The notes beneath the pieces were generated by a model, which did not search any database, had not been told where the DNA came from, and was given only the letters and a program-made list of their open reading frames with translations. From Protea cynaroides (lineage: Eukaryota; Streptophyta; Magnoliopsida; Proteales; Proteaceae), in the NCBI GenBank assembly GCA_028583415.1, contig CM053274.1, positions 93,032,549-93,096,548 of the forward strand: a stretch of DNA of 64,000 nt. Direction: 5' to 3'. Below, one piece after another: positions 35,776 through 47,398 of this stretch. The position numbers and the translations under genes were made by a program. Every line of letters begins with the position of its first letter. Position 1 is the stretch's first letter.

Positions 35776-37694
35776 ATCTCTCATTTGAATAATTATACTG
35801 TGAAGGTTAAAAATTTCGTCGGATAAAGGAGGAGGGTTGATGGGTCTGGTCGGCAGCCGACATCTAAAAAACCAGTGTGAAGGTAAGTGATGTTATTGTT
35901 TGAGTTGTGTATGAATATTTTGAGTTGATTTCATGAAGATCTGTCATGTGTTGCAGAGAAGACCAAGAGGGTCAGTCATGGTAGGATGTGTTTAAGATGA
36001 GCAGCAGCAAACAAGGACCAAGCAAATTGAAGATAAACATAGAGAAAGGTATCAATTTACTTTCGTAAAAGTTGCATGTTGGGTTAGATTTGGAAGTTCT
36101 GATCTTGCGTGGAGGATCATGGAGTTGCACCACTCTAGATGTAAATGTCCTTTGCACACATGTGATGTCTCCCTCACTTTATTATTTGGAATGGGCGGGT
36201 CCAAGGATGTAGTAATTGGTATCGGTATCGGATAAATTTTGATGTCGGCCGATAGCGGGTTTGGGAGGGTCTCAGATCTCTTCAGAAGCTCTCAGCTGTG
36301 ATTTTCAGTTATCAGTGGCTTTGGTAAATTTTGTTCTACCTAGGTAGTAAGAGTGTTAGGAGGGGAAGGCTTTTTAATTCAGCTTGTCTTGATCCGACCC
36401 ACCAACCCTACAGATCCTGCATGTTGTATCTTTCTTGGGTTAGTGATCACTGATATTTCCTAGTTGCAATGTGCTGTATCTGACACGGATTGTCCCACAA
36501 TTACCTAAGCTTTCACTATGGAACCAGACCAAATGGTCCAGGCATGGACCAGGACCAAGTCCTTGTTTAGTTAACTTTTGTACCATTTTGATCTAGATGA
36601 GCTTCACAGAGAGAGAGAGAGAGAGAGAGAGATAATCAAAAGAAGCAGAAGCAGGATATGACGGATCGCAATTGTGTGAAGGGGTTGGCAACAAATTTAG
36701 GGTTTTGGAGAAGTACCTGGTATAGGATCGGAGCGGTCATTGCCAAAATTGATACGGATTGATCGATCTGATATTGATTACTAAAGCCATGTAAGGGAGT
36801 TGAGAGACTCGAGCAATGATGCTTAGGAGCTATAGTGCTCTAGAAAGAAAAAATAGACCATATTGAGGATCAATTTGCTTGTACAATGACGAAGAAAGCT
36901 TTATGAGATAATGAAGATGAAAGGAGAGTAAAAATTGTTTGGAGTAAAATATAAAAACTTCTAGCAGACTAGCACAGTGACATAGCCATATAAAAATTAT
37001 AAATGCCTTGAAAATTGACTCACATTGGGGTGAATCGGTGAAATGCTACGTTTCAAGTTTTCATACCACTTGGGATTCTGATAATGTACTATCCAATGTT
37101 CAAAATTGCCACATAATCATTCTATTGATGCATGTTGATGTGGATATACCTCGGTCCTTTATCGAAACGAGTAGTGAGATTGAGTTTTTTCCTTTTATCC
37201 AAAGGATTCAAGCATGCCTTCAACTAGAATTAGCATAACATGCCCTGTGTTTATTTGCCACATAGAAGGGTGATCTTGCAATTCCCACTGTTTGATCTCT
37301 AAGAAATGAACTGGATTTATATGTCAAATTTCAGATCGATATGTATAATGTATCTTTACTATTATAGGTATATATATTTCCGTATATGTCCATGCAACCC
37401 ACTGTAATCCCTTGATGATCTTCTTCTACTTTTTATTTAATTTTTAAATTTTCATTTCCAATATCTTGTTTTTGTTATTTGGCAAACTTAGACTGGACTG
37501 AAATTTGACATATCAGTAAAGGAACTTGAGCAGCACTTGTACACAACGTTATGTGATAGTTATTGGAGGGTGTGTTATTTTGTTAAAGAGAAAGAGAAAA
37601 GGTAGAGAAGGTAGGAGGGGAAAGTTGTTTCCACTTGAAAACTGAATAAAGGGCAAGAAGCCAAAACTTAAGGATTAAAAACCTGTAATGATAC
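35776..37694. other. Intergenic, no gene recognised
   Basis: Downstream of the third MIR396. Contains a (GA)n run at 36608-36632 and GGTATCGG/GATATTG strings of a dispersed repeat. No coding gene seen. Confidence 0.45.
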
Positions 37695-37807
37695 TGTTGA
37701 GTATACACATTGATTGGGCCTTACCTACAAGTTCAAACTTTTAGGATAAGCGGTTTAAACAAGCTCAAACTTGAAGGTAAGGGCCCAATCAATGTATGTA
37801 CTCAACA
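37695..37807. repeat. 113-bp hairpin element TGTTGAG...CTCAACA
   Basis: The left arm TGTTGAGTATACACATTGAT continues GGGCCTTACC. The right arm GGTAAGGGCCCAATCAATGT continues ATGTACTCAACA. The arms pair for about 31 bp, and CAAGTTCAAACTT/AAGCTCAAACTTG-like sequence extends the symmetry inward. No clear TSD. Confidence 0.7.
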
Positions 37808-37861
37808 AATCCTCGCACGTGCGGTCTGCACAAAGGACCTCGATAGCTAAAGGAGAAAATG

Positions 37862-37862
<1 letters not shown>

Positions 37863-37928
<66 letters not shown>
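37863..37928. repeat. (TA)n microsatellite
   Basis: About 65 bp of TA dinucleotide repeat. Confidence 0.98.
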
Positions 37929-37930
<2 letters not shown>

Positions 37931-40015
37931 TTTCTTAGCTAGGGTTCAAACACTTGACCTCCTCTACTTTGATACCATGTATCCCAAAAGTTCAAACTGA
38001 TAGGTAAAGGGATTTCCAAGTGCAAGGGAACTGAAGATTATTTGGTAGTAAGTGTAGGACTAAATTCCCAACAAGAAGCACTTAACCAGTTATAATATTG
38101 TCATTACCCTTTTCAACATCTTCCAGAGAAGACAGTAGGGATGAAAATATAATTCCTTGACAACCCAGTAATTAAATCCAATATATTTTAATTTTTCAAA
38201 TTAGATTAAAAAGGACATATATAATAAATTAAAGCTCTCAATTGGAAGAAGCAAACCCTCAATTATACAAAATAATTCAGAACAATAAAAGCCAAAATAA
38301 ATGGGAGGAGGAACATTTAGGATAATTAGCTGATTTATATTTATTCAACAAATGGAAAGGAAAAATCGTTGTATCATAAAAAATTTATAGCAGTCTCATT
38401 CTTGGGATACCAATATCTATTGTAGAACCAAAAGGTATCATCTTTAACAGCATATCCATCTTGATTACGGTTCCACGTGAAGTAAGTATGAGTCCGATTC
38501 TTAATGGAAAACATGCCTTGACCATAGCTAGCCTATCGATATGCAGAATAACTTGGTTGTGGATTTGTATATCTATACAATTTATAATGAATAGAAAATG
38601 AAAAAAAAAGTAAACATAAAATATTACAAGAAATAATTAATAATTAAAGAAAAAAAAAATTCTATACGTGTTTTTTTAATCTTACACGCTTGCCAATCCT
38701 TCCATATTTCCTCCATCGCCAACGGTTAGGTATATAGGTGCAAATTGATTAGGTGTTGGGATGCACAATTCATTTGTTATGTTGTAGGCAATGTTTGCAA
38801 TGCGATACTGTAATGTACATCAACCAATCAGTTTTGAGCAATAATGTGTATTGAAATAATCATTTTTTTCTTAGGGTGAATAAAAATACAGTGCAAGGGT
38901 TCTTAGCTGTCTGACTACATGGTTGTTGCATTGATGCAAGAGGCCAGCGTGGAATGCACACACAGGCATCCAACTAGGGGGCGGGGTGATTATTTCACCC
39001 CTCTTGTTTACTTAGTTAGTTGAGAAAGTACACTGCGTAATCTTTTTTCAAAAATATAGTAAAGAAAAGAGCATAATACAAAGAGGAAGAACCCTAACAA
39101 CTAAATAAAAACCTAATAGTTATCAAAAGGATGATACATCAGAAGCCAATGGAGCTTAATAAAAGAAAGATTCCCAGAAGAAACAAGATTTTTCATGGAG
39201 AGTATTACTTTAAGAATGAATTTCAATTGTAGGAACTAAATTATATTTTTGTTTATTAAAGAGTGACATTATCAAGAAGTTAAGATGATTAAAAAAAAAA
39301 AAAAACAAAAAACTTATGACTACGGACAAAAGTATATTTGATTGGCCTGAACAAATCAGCTTATTTGGTTGGGCCAAAAATCTATCATATGGTATGTTGG
39401 ATGGTCCAAATCTTGTATACAGATAGATTGCTAAGTTTCCTGTTCATATGTCAAGTTTCAGCACAATGAAGTTTATTAAATGACTAAATAGAGCTTTGAA
39501 ACTCCAAGACTAAGGGAGAGCGTACGATAGTATCAAAGTACTGTAAGCATGCATGGATATATATGGCGATACATGAAAATACAAAAGATGGTATATGTGA
39601 TTGAATTAGAGTTTGAAATTTTACTAATACACTACCGCGAATATTGTACTTACAAATTTTTTATATGCGTGAACATGACCAGCAAATACAACACCAACTT
39701 TGTATTGTATGAGCAATGACTCAAAATGTACTCGCATAATTTCACCCTCCATATAATGAGTAATGTCACTATTATACCAAGGTGAGTGCACAAGAATAAT
39801 TAACCAAGGTGTCTCAGTCCTGTTAACATTGGCCAGTTCTTGTGTAAACCAATTGAATTGTGGGGTAGATCTACCTGAAAAAAAAAAAAATTTAATATGA
39901 GATGTTTGACACAATTAATATAATTAATTAGCATGTAATCCCTTTTAATGGCGGTATATGTAATTTTAATATCTTTATTACCATCAGCTGAATATGATGA
40001 TGCTAGGACAATAAT

Positions 40016-40061
40016 ATGTGCTGAAGCTCACTTAATTGATGTGTTGAAGCTCACTTAATTG
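40016..40061. repeat. 23-bp tandem duplication in PAP pseudogene exon 5
   Basis: Two units of ATGTG(C/T)TGAAGCTCACTT followed by AATTG lie at 40016-40038 and 40039-40061. On the coding strand this repeats the codons around the expected IKRASAH, and each unit carries TGA where an arginine codon is expected. Confidence 0.9.
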
Positions 40062-40301
40062 AGTAAAAAAATGGTTCAGTACTTCCGGATGCATTATATG
40101 GCGTCTGGTATCGGTTTGAAAAAGGCTTAAAAGGTGTTGGTTCACCTTGGAATAAACTCATTATCATTAGTTTAATTCTGATTTGATTTAATAAAAACAT
40201 TATTTTTATCATCTCAAGAATGTATTCTTAATTTAGAATGCATTTTGACCCAACCATCTTGGTCTATGTAAAAAAGATTGGATTTGATGGGTTAATTTAT
40301 A

Positions 40302-41780
40302 AAAAAAAAATTCATCTACCACCCAAGAATTATATGAAATACGACCTATCATCCACAAATTTCAGATAATATCATCCGCCCCCACTTTATTGATGGAATA
40401 GACTTAAAATAGAGGTAGACATTTTTATCCTTTCAAATTGAAAATTTTTAAAATGACTAATTTGACTTTCTTTGTCTCCACTGAAATATAGTATTGACCC
40501 ATGGTGAGTTAGACTGGCAGTGAGGATGAGACGGCAAGCTACTCCGATGAGTTAGATCGAGATGCTTCCTCTGAAATTTCTAGGGAGAAGACTAGCAAAT
40601 CCAAGAAGAACCGAAAATGGAACAAGAAATCACCTAGTTTCATCAAGAAGCTCTTTGAGACCTACCAAGAAGTGTTTGCCACCGAAGGCGCTGTCCAGAA
40701 CTACCAGACGAGATACATGTTGTCATGCTCCCAGCAGAGTGAAACAATTTCTAACTAGCAATTTTATTAGTCCCCATTGGATTCCTGAGTTCCCAGTCAA
40801 CAAAAACAGATCCAACCGGATATTTACAACCATTATAGGAATCAAATTATTCTGGGTCGTCTGGAAGAACCATTGTTTTGATCAATGAAATCAGAAAGAG
40901 GAAAGAAGAAATGTGAGGAAGAAATGATTTCAGAGAAGAGAGAAGAAGACATACAACTTAAGGGTTTTTTTTTTTTTTTTTTTTTCGATTTCTTTGTTAA
41001 AATCAGACAGAAAGAAAGGTTCAACGTCATTTGGAAACCCCAATCAAAGTTTTCTGGTTTCCCGTCGTTTACTTCCCTCCACACTTCTCATTCCCCTCTT
41101 TTGCTTTCGAAATGATTGACCACTCTCTCTCCTATAACCGATCTTCTTGCAGGTTCTGATCTCCTTCGTAAACCCTAGGAAAGTAAACCATTGGTACGGT
41201 GAGTATCTCTCTAATCTCCTTCGTTTCGATCTTCCTGCAGGTTCAATCGCCGCTGACCAAGCCCGTGGTCTGAGTATCTCTTTGTCTCTCAGCTTCCTCG
41301 GCTTATTCCCTTCTTTCTCTTCCCGCGAACTAACCTCAGTAATCTCTCCTATCCGATCTTTCTTCTATCTCCTTTGTAATAGCTAGGGAAGTTTGTCATC
41401 GATGAGGAGATCTACAGGTCCAATCGTTGCTGGAGTGATTGTCACCGACCTCCTTCTTCTTAGTCATCTAGAGGCTATTTGGATCCAGACTAGAGAGAAG
41501 CGATTCTCCACTCTTCCTCCTTCTCAGTCACCATTTTTTAGATTTAAGGTTAAGATAATAAGTATAAGGGTAAAATGGTCTTTCAACATTGTAAAATGGG
41601 CATTATTGTCCTAGAAAATTTTAATTTGTGATGACATCATCATCTAATGGGACTCTACTAACGACGTAGGTCTCTTTGATTAACGGTGTCAAAATTAAGG
41701 CTGGTAGATGATATTTTCTGAAACTTATGGATGGTAGGTCGTATTTCATATACTTCTTGGGTGGTAGATGAAATTTTTTC
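40302..41780. mobile_element. MULE (possible Pack-MULE) in PAP pseudogene intron 4
   Basis: Perfect 9-bp TSD TAATTTATA (40293-40301, 41781-41789). The left end AAAATTCATCTACCACCCAAG is mirrored by CTTGGGTGGTAGATGAAATT on the right, and the TIRs continue for about 90 bp (TATATGAAATACGACCTA on both). The 1479-bp element has no transposase. Inside, a plus-strand frame from about 40520 to 40757 includes KKLFETYQEVFA, which faintly recalls the N-terminus of plant cysteine oxidases, a weak match that I do not assert. The rest, with CT-rich stretches at 41080-41380, may be captured host leader sequence. Confidence 0.88.
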
Positions 41781-42042
41781 TAATTTATAATTAGAACATA
41801 GAAGTTGAGCTGCAAAATCAATCTCGTGATTTGCACTCTATATCCATGGTTGATAAGTTGCACTTCTATGAATCTTCCATATGTGTCCCACTTAACATTG
41901 TCATGATTGGGCCAATTATCTGCGTATGAAAGATCACCAAGATACAACACTGTCTGTCCTATGAACGGATCGTTTTGATAATGAGTCGGTGTTGTATTTG
42001 AGTTATATGTCTGTCCAAGATCCCCTGCATCCACAAACATAC

Positions 42043-44321
42043 TGTTGGATTTTATGTTGTCATTGTTGGCAACTTGACTGATATGACAGTGTTTGTGAGC
42101 ATACAGTCAAAAAAATTAGGAGAGAGAGTGTCAGTGCAGGAGAGAGAATGTCAGTGCAGTGGTAAAGCTGGAGTAACCTGGAGCAACCTCGCATGTGTGT
42201 TCTACAGTGTTCTAAATGTGTTTCAGATGGCTTGCAGCGAGTTAAATGACATTCTACATCAAGTTTGATGAGAGAGAGTAACTGTGGACTGTGGACCCCA
42301 CTGGTGATGTGGCACAGCTTCTCTGATGATGTGGTCGAGTTTCTGATGATGCGACAGTGTTACTGAAGATATGATAGAGTTTCTCATGTTTCTCATATTG
42401 TGGAAAAAGCAATTGAAGAGAGAGAAAGAAGAGAGAGAAATTAGAGAGAGAAAGAGGAGAGAGAAAAAATGTGAGTGGGACCCACGGGAGTGGTGGCAAG
42501 GTGATATGCCAACACGACAGTCCACGACACTTGGCATGCATGCACGCAAAGTTTTGGGTTCAAATTCCAAGGTTTGACAGAGTTTTAACTTTGGATCTAT
42601 TTTTGGTGGGTCCCGCAGCAGGTTCATGGAAATCCCACAGTGGAAAGATGTAGAGCGTCGATTTATCTTTCCAACGCAACTTGAATCACTCAATTCTGAC
42701 GTCGGATGAGAGAGATATCGCGATTCTCGTCGAAACGATCGAAAAATGGCAAAAATAAGAGCTTTCGGTGAGTTGTTTACAACAGGAAAAACAATAACAT
42801 TTTTAAAAAGTTGAAGGGCCTTTTTGCAATTATCAAGATTTGAGGGAAAATGCTGAAATTATCATAAATAGAGTTAAATTCTGTTCGGACGACTCAGAAT
42901 GAGCCACGTCGTCAAGATCCTGTTCGGATGGATCTGATTAAGGCGGGCTCGAGTGGATCTCAGCCATCGCGTCAGATTTTATCGCGCGTCTTACCATTGG
43001 TCAGCCGCAGGTTAATAGAATGTATCGTGTCACATGAAAGGGTTTCCATGATTAGGTGTGCTGCGGGTCTACGGTGCGACAACGGCGGATCCTAATCTAA
43101 GAGCCAGGAATGAAGCCGATCGTGCCTGACGCGATCTGACTTGATCCGACGCTCAATAGGAAATCCTACCTTTTTGAGTAAGATTGGATGGTGTACAAAT
43201 GTGATTCCGTCTCAGCCAATATGATCTCGACAACCCATCGGCGGAGCGGCTACGGTGCGGCACGGGTGCGCGGTTATAAAAGGAAATATTTCATTTCCTT
43301 ATCTATGATTGGTCGAACTTCAAACTGCCATAACTTCTTCATCCGAGTTCCAAATCAGTCCGTTCAAGTTGCAATTTCCATATTTTTGGATGCTCTATAC
43401 ATTAGGCACCGTTGGGAGTCGTAAAAACGTAGAGAAAAATTGAAAAGAACTTTTTGAAGGCAGAGAGAAGGATTTTTAGGGTTTCGTATCCTGTGGGAGT
43501 GATCAATCACCAACTACCTCTTCTCTGTGCATCAATGGAGTACTAAATCCCTATGAGAGGTCAGTATAGCTTTTATTTTCACATTCATGGTGATTATGGA
43601 TTGTGTGGAAGAGATTAGAAGTCTATGAGCAAGGTGTGCAAATTGAAGGCTGTTGAAGAGTACCTGAGGTCAGTGTGAAGCTTCAGAGATATTATTGGCC
43701 ATTCGAAAGCATTCTTTGTGAGATTTTTCAAGTTCCTTATCTATTTATGCTTTCAATTTATTGTATGCTAGCGTAGGTGTAAATTGTTGAATACCTAGCT
43801 AGTGGGGGAAAATTGTAAGGCAAATTTATATGCCTAAAAAAAATTTGTTATTTGTTTCCCGTGGGTGCAGGTTAAGCGTGGTGTGCAACGTGTGCTGAAC
43901 ACTAGTACTTGATACCTGAATTCCTGGCACATGTGTGCCCTCCTAGTTTTATGCTGGGTAAATTGGGTGTATGTACTCCCTGCTGTGTAGACATCAAAAA
44001 GAAGTGTATTGAGTATATATAGAGCCCGTTGGGCATTACTCCGTGGACTAGCCATCACAAACTGTGTTGGTGAACCACGTATGTCCTGTGTTGTGGACTG
44101 TCTTTATTTTCCTATATATTTTGGAGTACGTGGAATGATTTGCAGGATGGGTATACAAATCTGGTAGACCTGACCACTGAGTGGTAGCAAGGTAGATTTG
44201 CATACGCTTGTGTGTGTGTATGAAAAGTTAGGTCTCCATCAGTTCTGGACAACAATAAATAATCAGGAAAAAATTTCAGATATTCATTCACCCCCCTCTT
44301 AGTGTCATATCAAGTTCATCA
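42043..44321 (+). mobile_element. Solo LTR in PAP pseudogene intron 3
   Basis: Starts TGTTGGATTTTATG, ends AAGTTCATCA, with perfect TSD CATAC (42038-42042, 44322-44326). Length 2279 bp. It sits between exons 3 and 4 of the PAP pseudogene in the opposite orientation, only about 14 bases from the 3' splice site of exon 4. Same family as 30913-33119. Confidence 0.9.
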
Positions 44322-45673
44322 CATACATATACCATTGAGTTGTTATTCAAATAAATACTAATTATACCTTACCCAATAAATATAAGGTTTTGTCTGATTG
44401 AAACCGATTGGATTACAATAGGATTTTATCACTGATTTTGTAATTGTATAATCTTAAAGATTATTTTTGTTTTTTTGATAAAATTAAAGATCATTTCTTT
44501 TAATAAAAACTAATATTACCCTTTTTTTAATTGCATCGATTTTGAGAGATGTGCATGAAAAACTGGTTTAACATTTTTGTTATTAGTTTCAGGAACTTTG
44601 CTATAATAAAGGAGAATTGTTTTGGGGAAAAAAAAATCAAGGTAAAATATCTGTTGTAACCAGGTCAGTTACATCCAGATGGAGTTTGATGGACCATCTC
44701 AATGTAACAATGTAACAGGTCAATTACAGGGTTAAAGCACATTGATTGGGCCGTCACATAAATTTAAATATACGGGGTTATGTTTGGTATTTCATTTGGG
44801 GTTTAGCACAAATCTGACAGTTATAAGACATCCCGATTACAATATATAATTGTATTCGACGAGATGGTTACCTGGAGACAAAGAAAATAATAAAAACACA
44901 TAAAAGAGGGGAGTTACCTATGAGACCAAAAGCGCAAGGAACATCAGGTCCAATTGGAGGAGTTGTGAAGTAGAACTGCCGTGTAGTGTTTTCAACCCCG
45001 ACCTCATAATAGTACTTGGTGTTATACTGCATGAAAGAAGAGAAGAGTAACCAACCAAACCTATTTATCTTCAATAATTGTTCTAGAAGAACAAGAGAAT
45101 GCAGAAAATGTTACCGGACACAGCCTAAGTTATTCAAATATCAAACTTTTTAAATCTAATTAGTGCTATATTTGTAGAAAGTGTTAAAATTGAGAGAAAT
45201 ATATCCACATTGAGAAGAGTGGTATGATGGATGAAGCCTAAAGTATAGTTGTAGAATCTGTAGGTCAAGTAGTAGCCTTCTGTAGTGTATATCTTTGTGG
45301 TGTTTTCAGCCCAGTAAAACACCGTGCTAGAGCCCGGTTCAACTGGAGTGATCCAAGATACAATTATTCCTTGTCCTAGGTAGTCCCCTTGAGTTATATG
45401 AACCTTGCAAAACCAAGCTCATAATTTAGATAACAGAGAACAAATCTTAACCTAATGTCAAAAAGTAGAGAATTACCATAAAATTAATTAAATAAAGGAA
45501 TCAAATTCACAAATGTAATACTTAGAAAATAACATAAAGAGTGCAATCATTCTATCATAGGTGCCTGTACTCAATCGACAGGATATCGACCTACTTAATA
45601 AGCAATTGTTCACAAACACATTGTGCCTTAGGGCACCTCTCTCTCTCTCTCAATCTCTTAGTAGCAAGCTATA

Positions 45674-45731
45674 GTCAAAGTCTCTATGGAGAGTTAGATA
45701 GTCAAAGTCTCTATGGAGAGTTAGATAGATA
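45674..45731. repeat. 29-bp tandem duplication
   Basis: GTCAAAGTCTCTATGGAGAG followed by TTAGATA occurs twice head to tail. It lies in intron 1 of the PAP pseudogene and is followed by poly-A (45740-45762). Confidence 0.85.
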
Positions 45732-45814
45732 TGACACACAAAAAAAAAAAAAAAAAAAAAAATCTCTTATAGGCTCATGCCATTTTGGTAAGAACTTTTA
45801 ACTGAGAAAGTGGG

Positions 45815-46050
45815 CCAATGTATAGAAATCCTCTCCTGCCAAAGTTTGGGCAGGAGAGTTGGCGGCCCGGATGGATGGTCGCCACCTCGCTCTCGGGTGG
45901 ATCTGAGCCCTCCATCCGAACCGACAAGCTAAGCCGACAGGGGTGTCAGCTAGGATGGAGGGCTTGGATCCACCCGAGAGCTAGGTGGCGGCCATCCATC
46001 CAGGCCGCCAACTCTCCTGCCTAAACTCAGGCAGGAGAGGATGTGGATCT
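45815..46050. mobile_element. 236-bp Mutator-type hairpin MITE (family M1)
   Basis: Perfect 9-bp TSD GAAAGTGGG (45806-45814, 46051-46059). Inverted halves include AATCCTCTCCTGCC/GGCAGGAGAGGAT and CTCGGGTGGATC/GATCCACCCGAG. The paralogous intron on the other arm has an uninterrupted ACTTCCTCAG/CATCCTCCC junction at about 63760, an empty site. Confidence 0.92.
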
Positions 46051-46163
46051 GAAAGTGGGTGGATGGGGTTGACTTCTAATACTAATGGTTATACATTTAC
46101 TAAAAGCATGTTGTTGAAAGTTCAATGGGAGGGAGGTTACTCTCAATTCTCAACTCTCGACAA

Positions 46164-46218
46164 GAGTTCCGCAGCATAAGCGTGGTTTGAGTTCCGCAGC
46201 ATAGGCATGGTTTGAAAT
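46164..46218. repeat. 25-bp tandem repeat, about 2.3 copies
   Basis: AGTTCCGCAGCATA(A/G)GC followed by (G/A)TGGTTTG repeats twice, then a partial third AATCCGCAG. Confidence 0.8.
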
Positions 46219-47335
46219 CCGCAGTGTTGTTCTTGTCCTTTTCATTGGTTTCTTTTGGTCTCTATCTGCCTTCATCTCTTCTTCTGCTTTCGTTTTTTGC
46301 ATTTGTTGATTTCGTCTTCGTATCTGTCAATTTCATCTCTTTTATGGACCCTGGTTCTTCATCAGGGGCCTCTTGTGAGGGTCCCCCAGAGCAGACCCGG
46401 GTCGAATTTGGCACCTCTGTCTCTGTTCATTGTACTCAATTGGAGCTACTAGTTGTGAAATCTTCTTCAAACATTTTGGAAATTTTCGAGGAAGAAAATC
46501 CCTCTTTGGCGGTTTCTCCTGCCCTGACTTTAGTAGGGAAGATTATTGCAAGCAAGTCAGTTCGTCGACAAGCTGTACTGGAAGGTTTGACTGCTGCTTA
46601 GAATAGAAAAAAGGGGGTCCATGCTGTATTTCTCAGGCCAGATGTTTATACCTTTACTTTTGGGCATGAGATGGATCTTATTCATGTTTTGGAGGAGACT
46701 CATGGTCGGCTGCTGGTAATCTTCTCATTTTAGAATGATGGAATGATAAGTGTGTGATTTTCATATTTTTATTTCCTTTACACTATGCTTTTTAATGTGT
46801 TTTATGCCTTATTGAATTGAATAGGTTGAATTTTATTAATTTCACATATTTTATAAGCAATGTGAATTAATTGTTAAAATATAGGAAAATTTCAGCATTC
46901 TTAATATTGACGTTCTGAGTTTCATACAGGTTTTTGACGTGAAAAGAGTTCCAGAATTGAAAAGTTGTCTTCAGTAAAGTTGTAGAGGACGTCTCAACCT
47001 TTTCAGATGATATTATAGAGAAAAATCTGAGTTCGTTTAGGTCTCCAAACGTGGCTTCAAAGATTGACACGAAAATCTAACCGAATCTAAATTGGAATAG
47101 CCCTCTGATCTGATTAAAGCATTCGACGGTGGATGTAAATTCCATAAAAAATCTCCTAATCAAGTTAGGAAATCTAAACCTACAATAGAAGAATCCAAAG
47201 AAGAAAAGAAGACTCTACAATTTCAGAATTTTAAATAGAGAAGGACTCCTACACAAAAAAGGAATCCTACATAAAGAAGGAGTTATAAGTTACAAAGGAT
47301 TGCCATGTTTTATATATAGAGCACTAGTGTGATAA

Positions 47336-47398
<63 letters not shown>

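Noticed and set aside
40520..40757. Plant cysteine oxidase N-terminus in the MULE
   Set aside because: Only a short KLFETxxEVFA-like string fits; too weak to name without a search.
42259..42693. 144-residue minus-strand frame in PAP intron 3
   Set aside because: Lies inside the solo LTR at 42043-44321; no domain.
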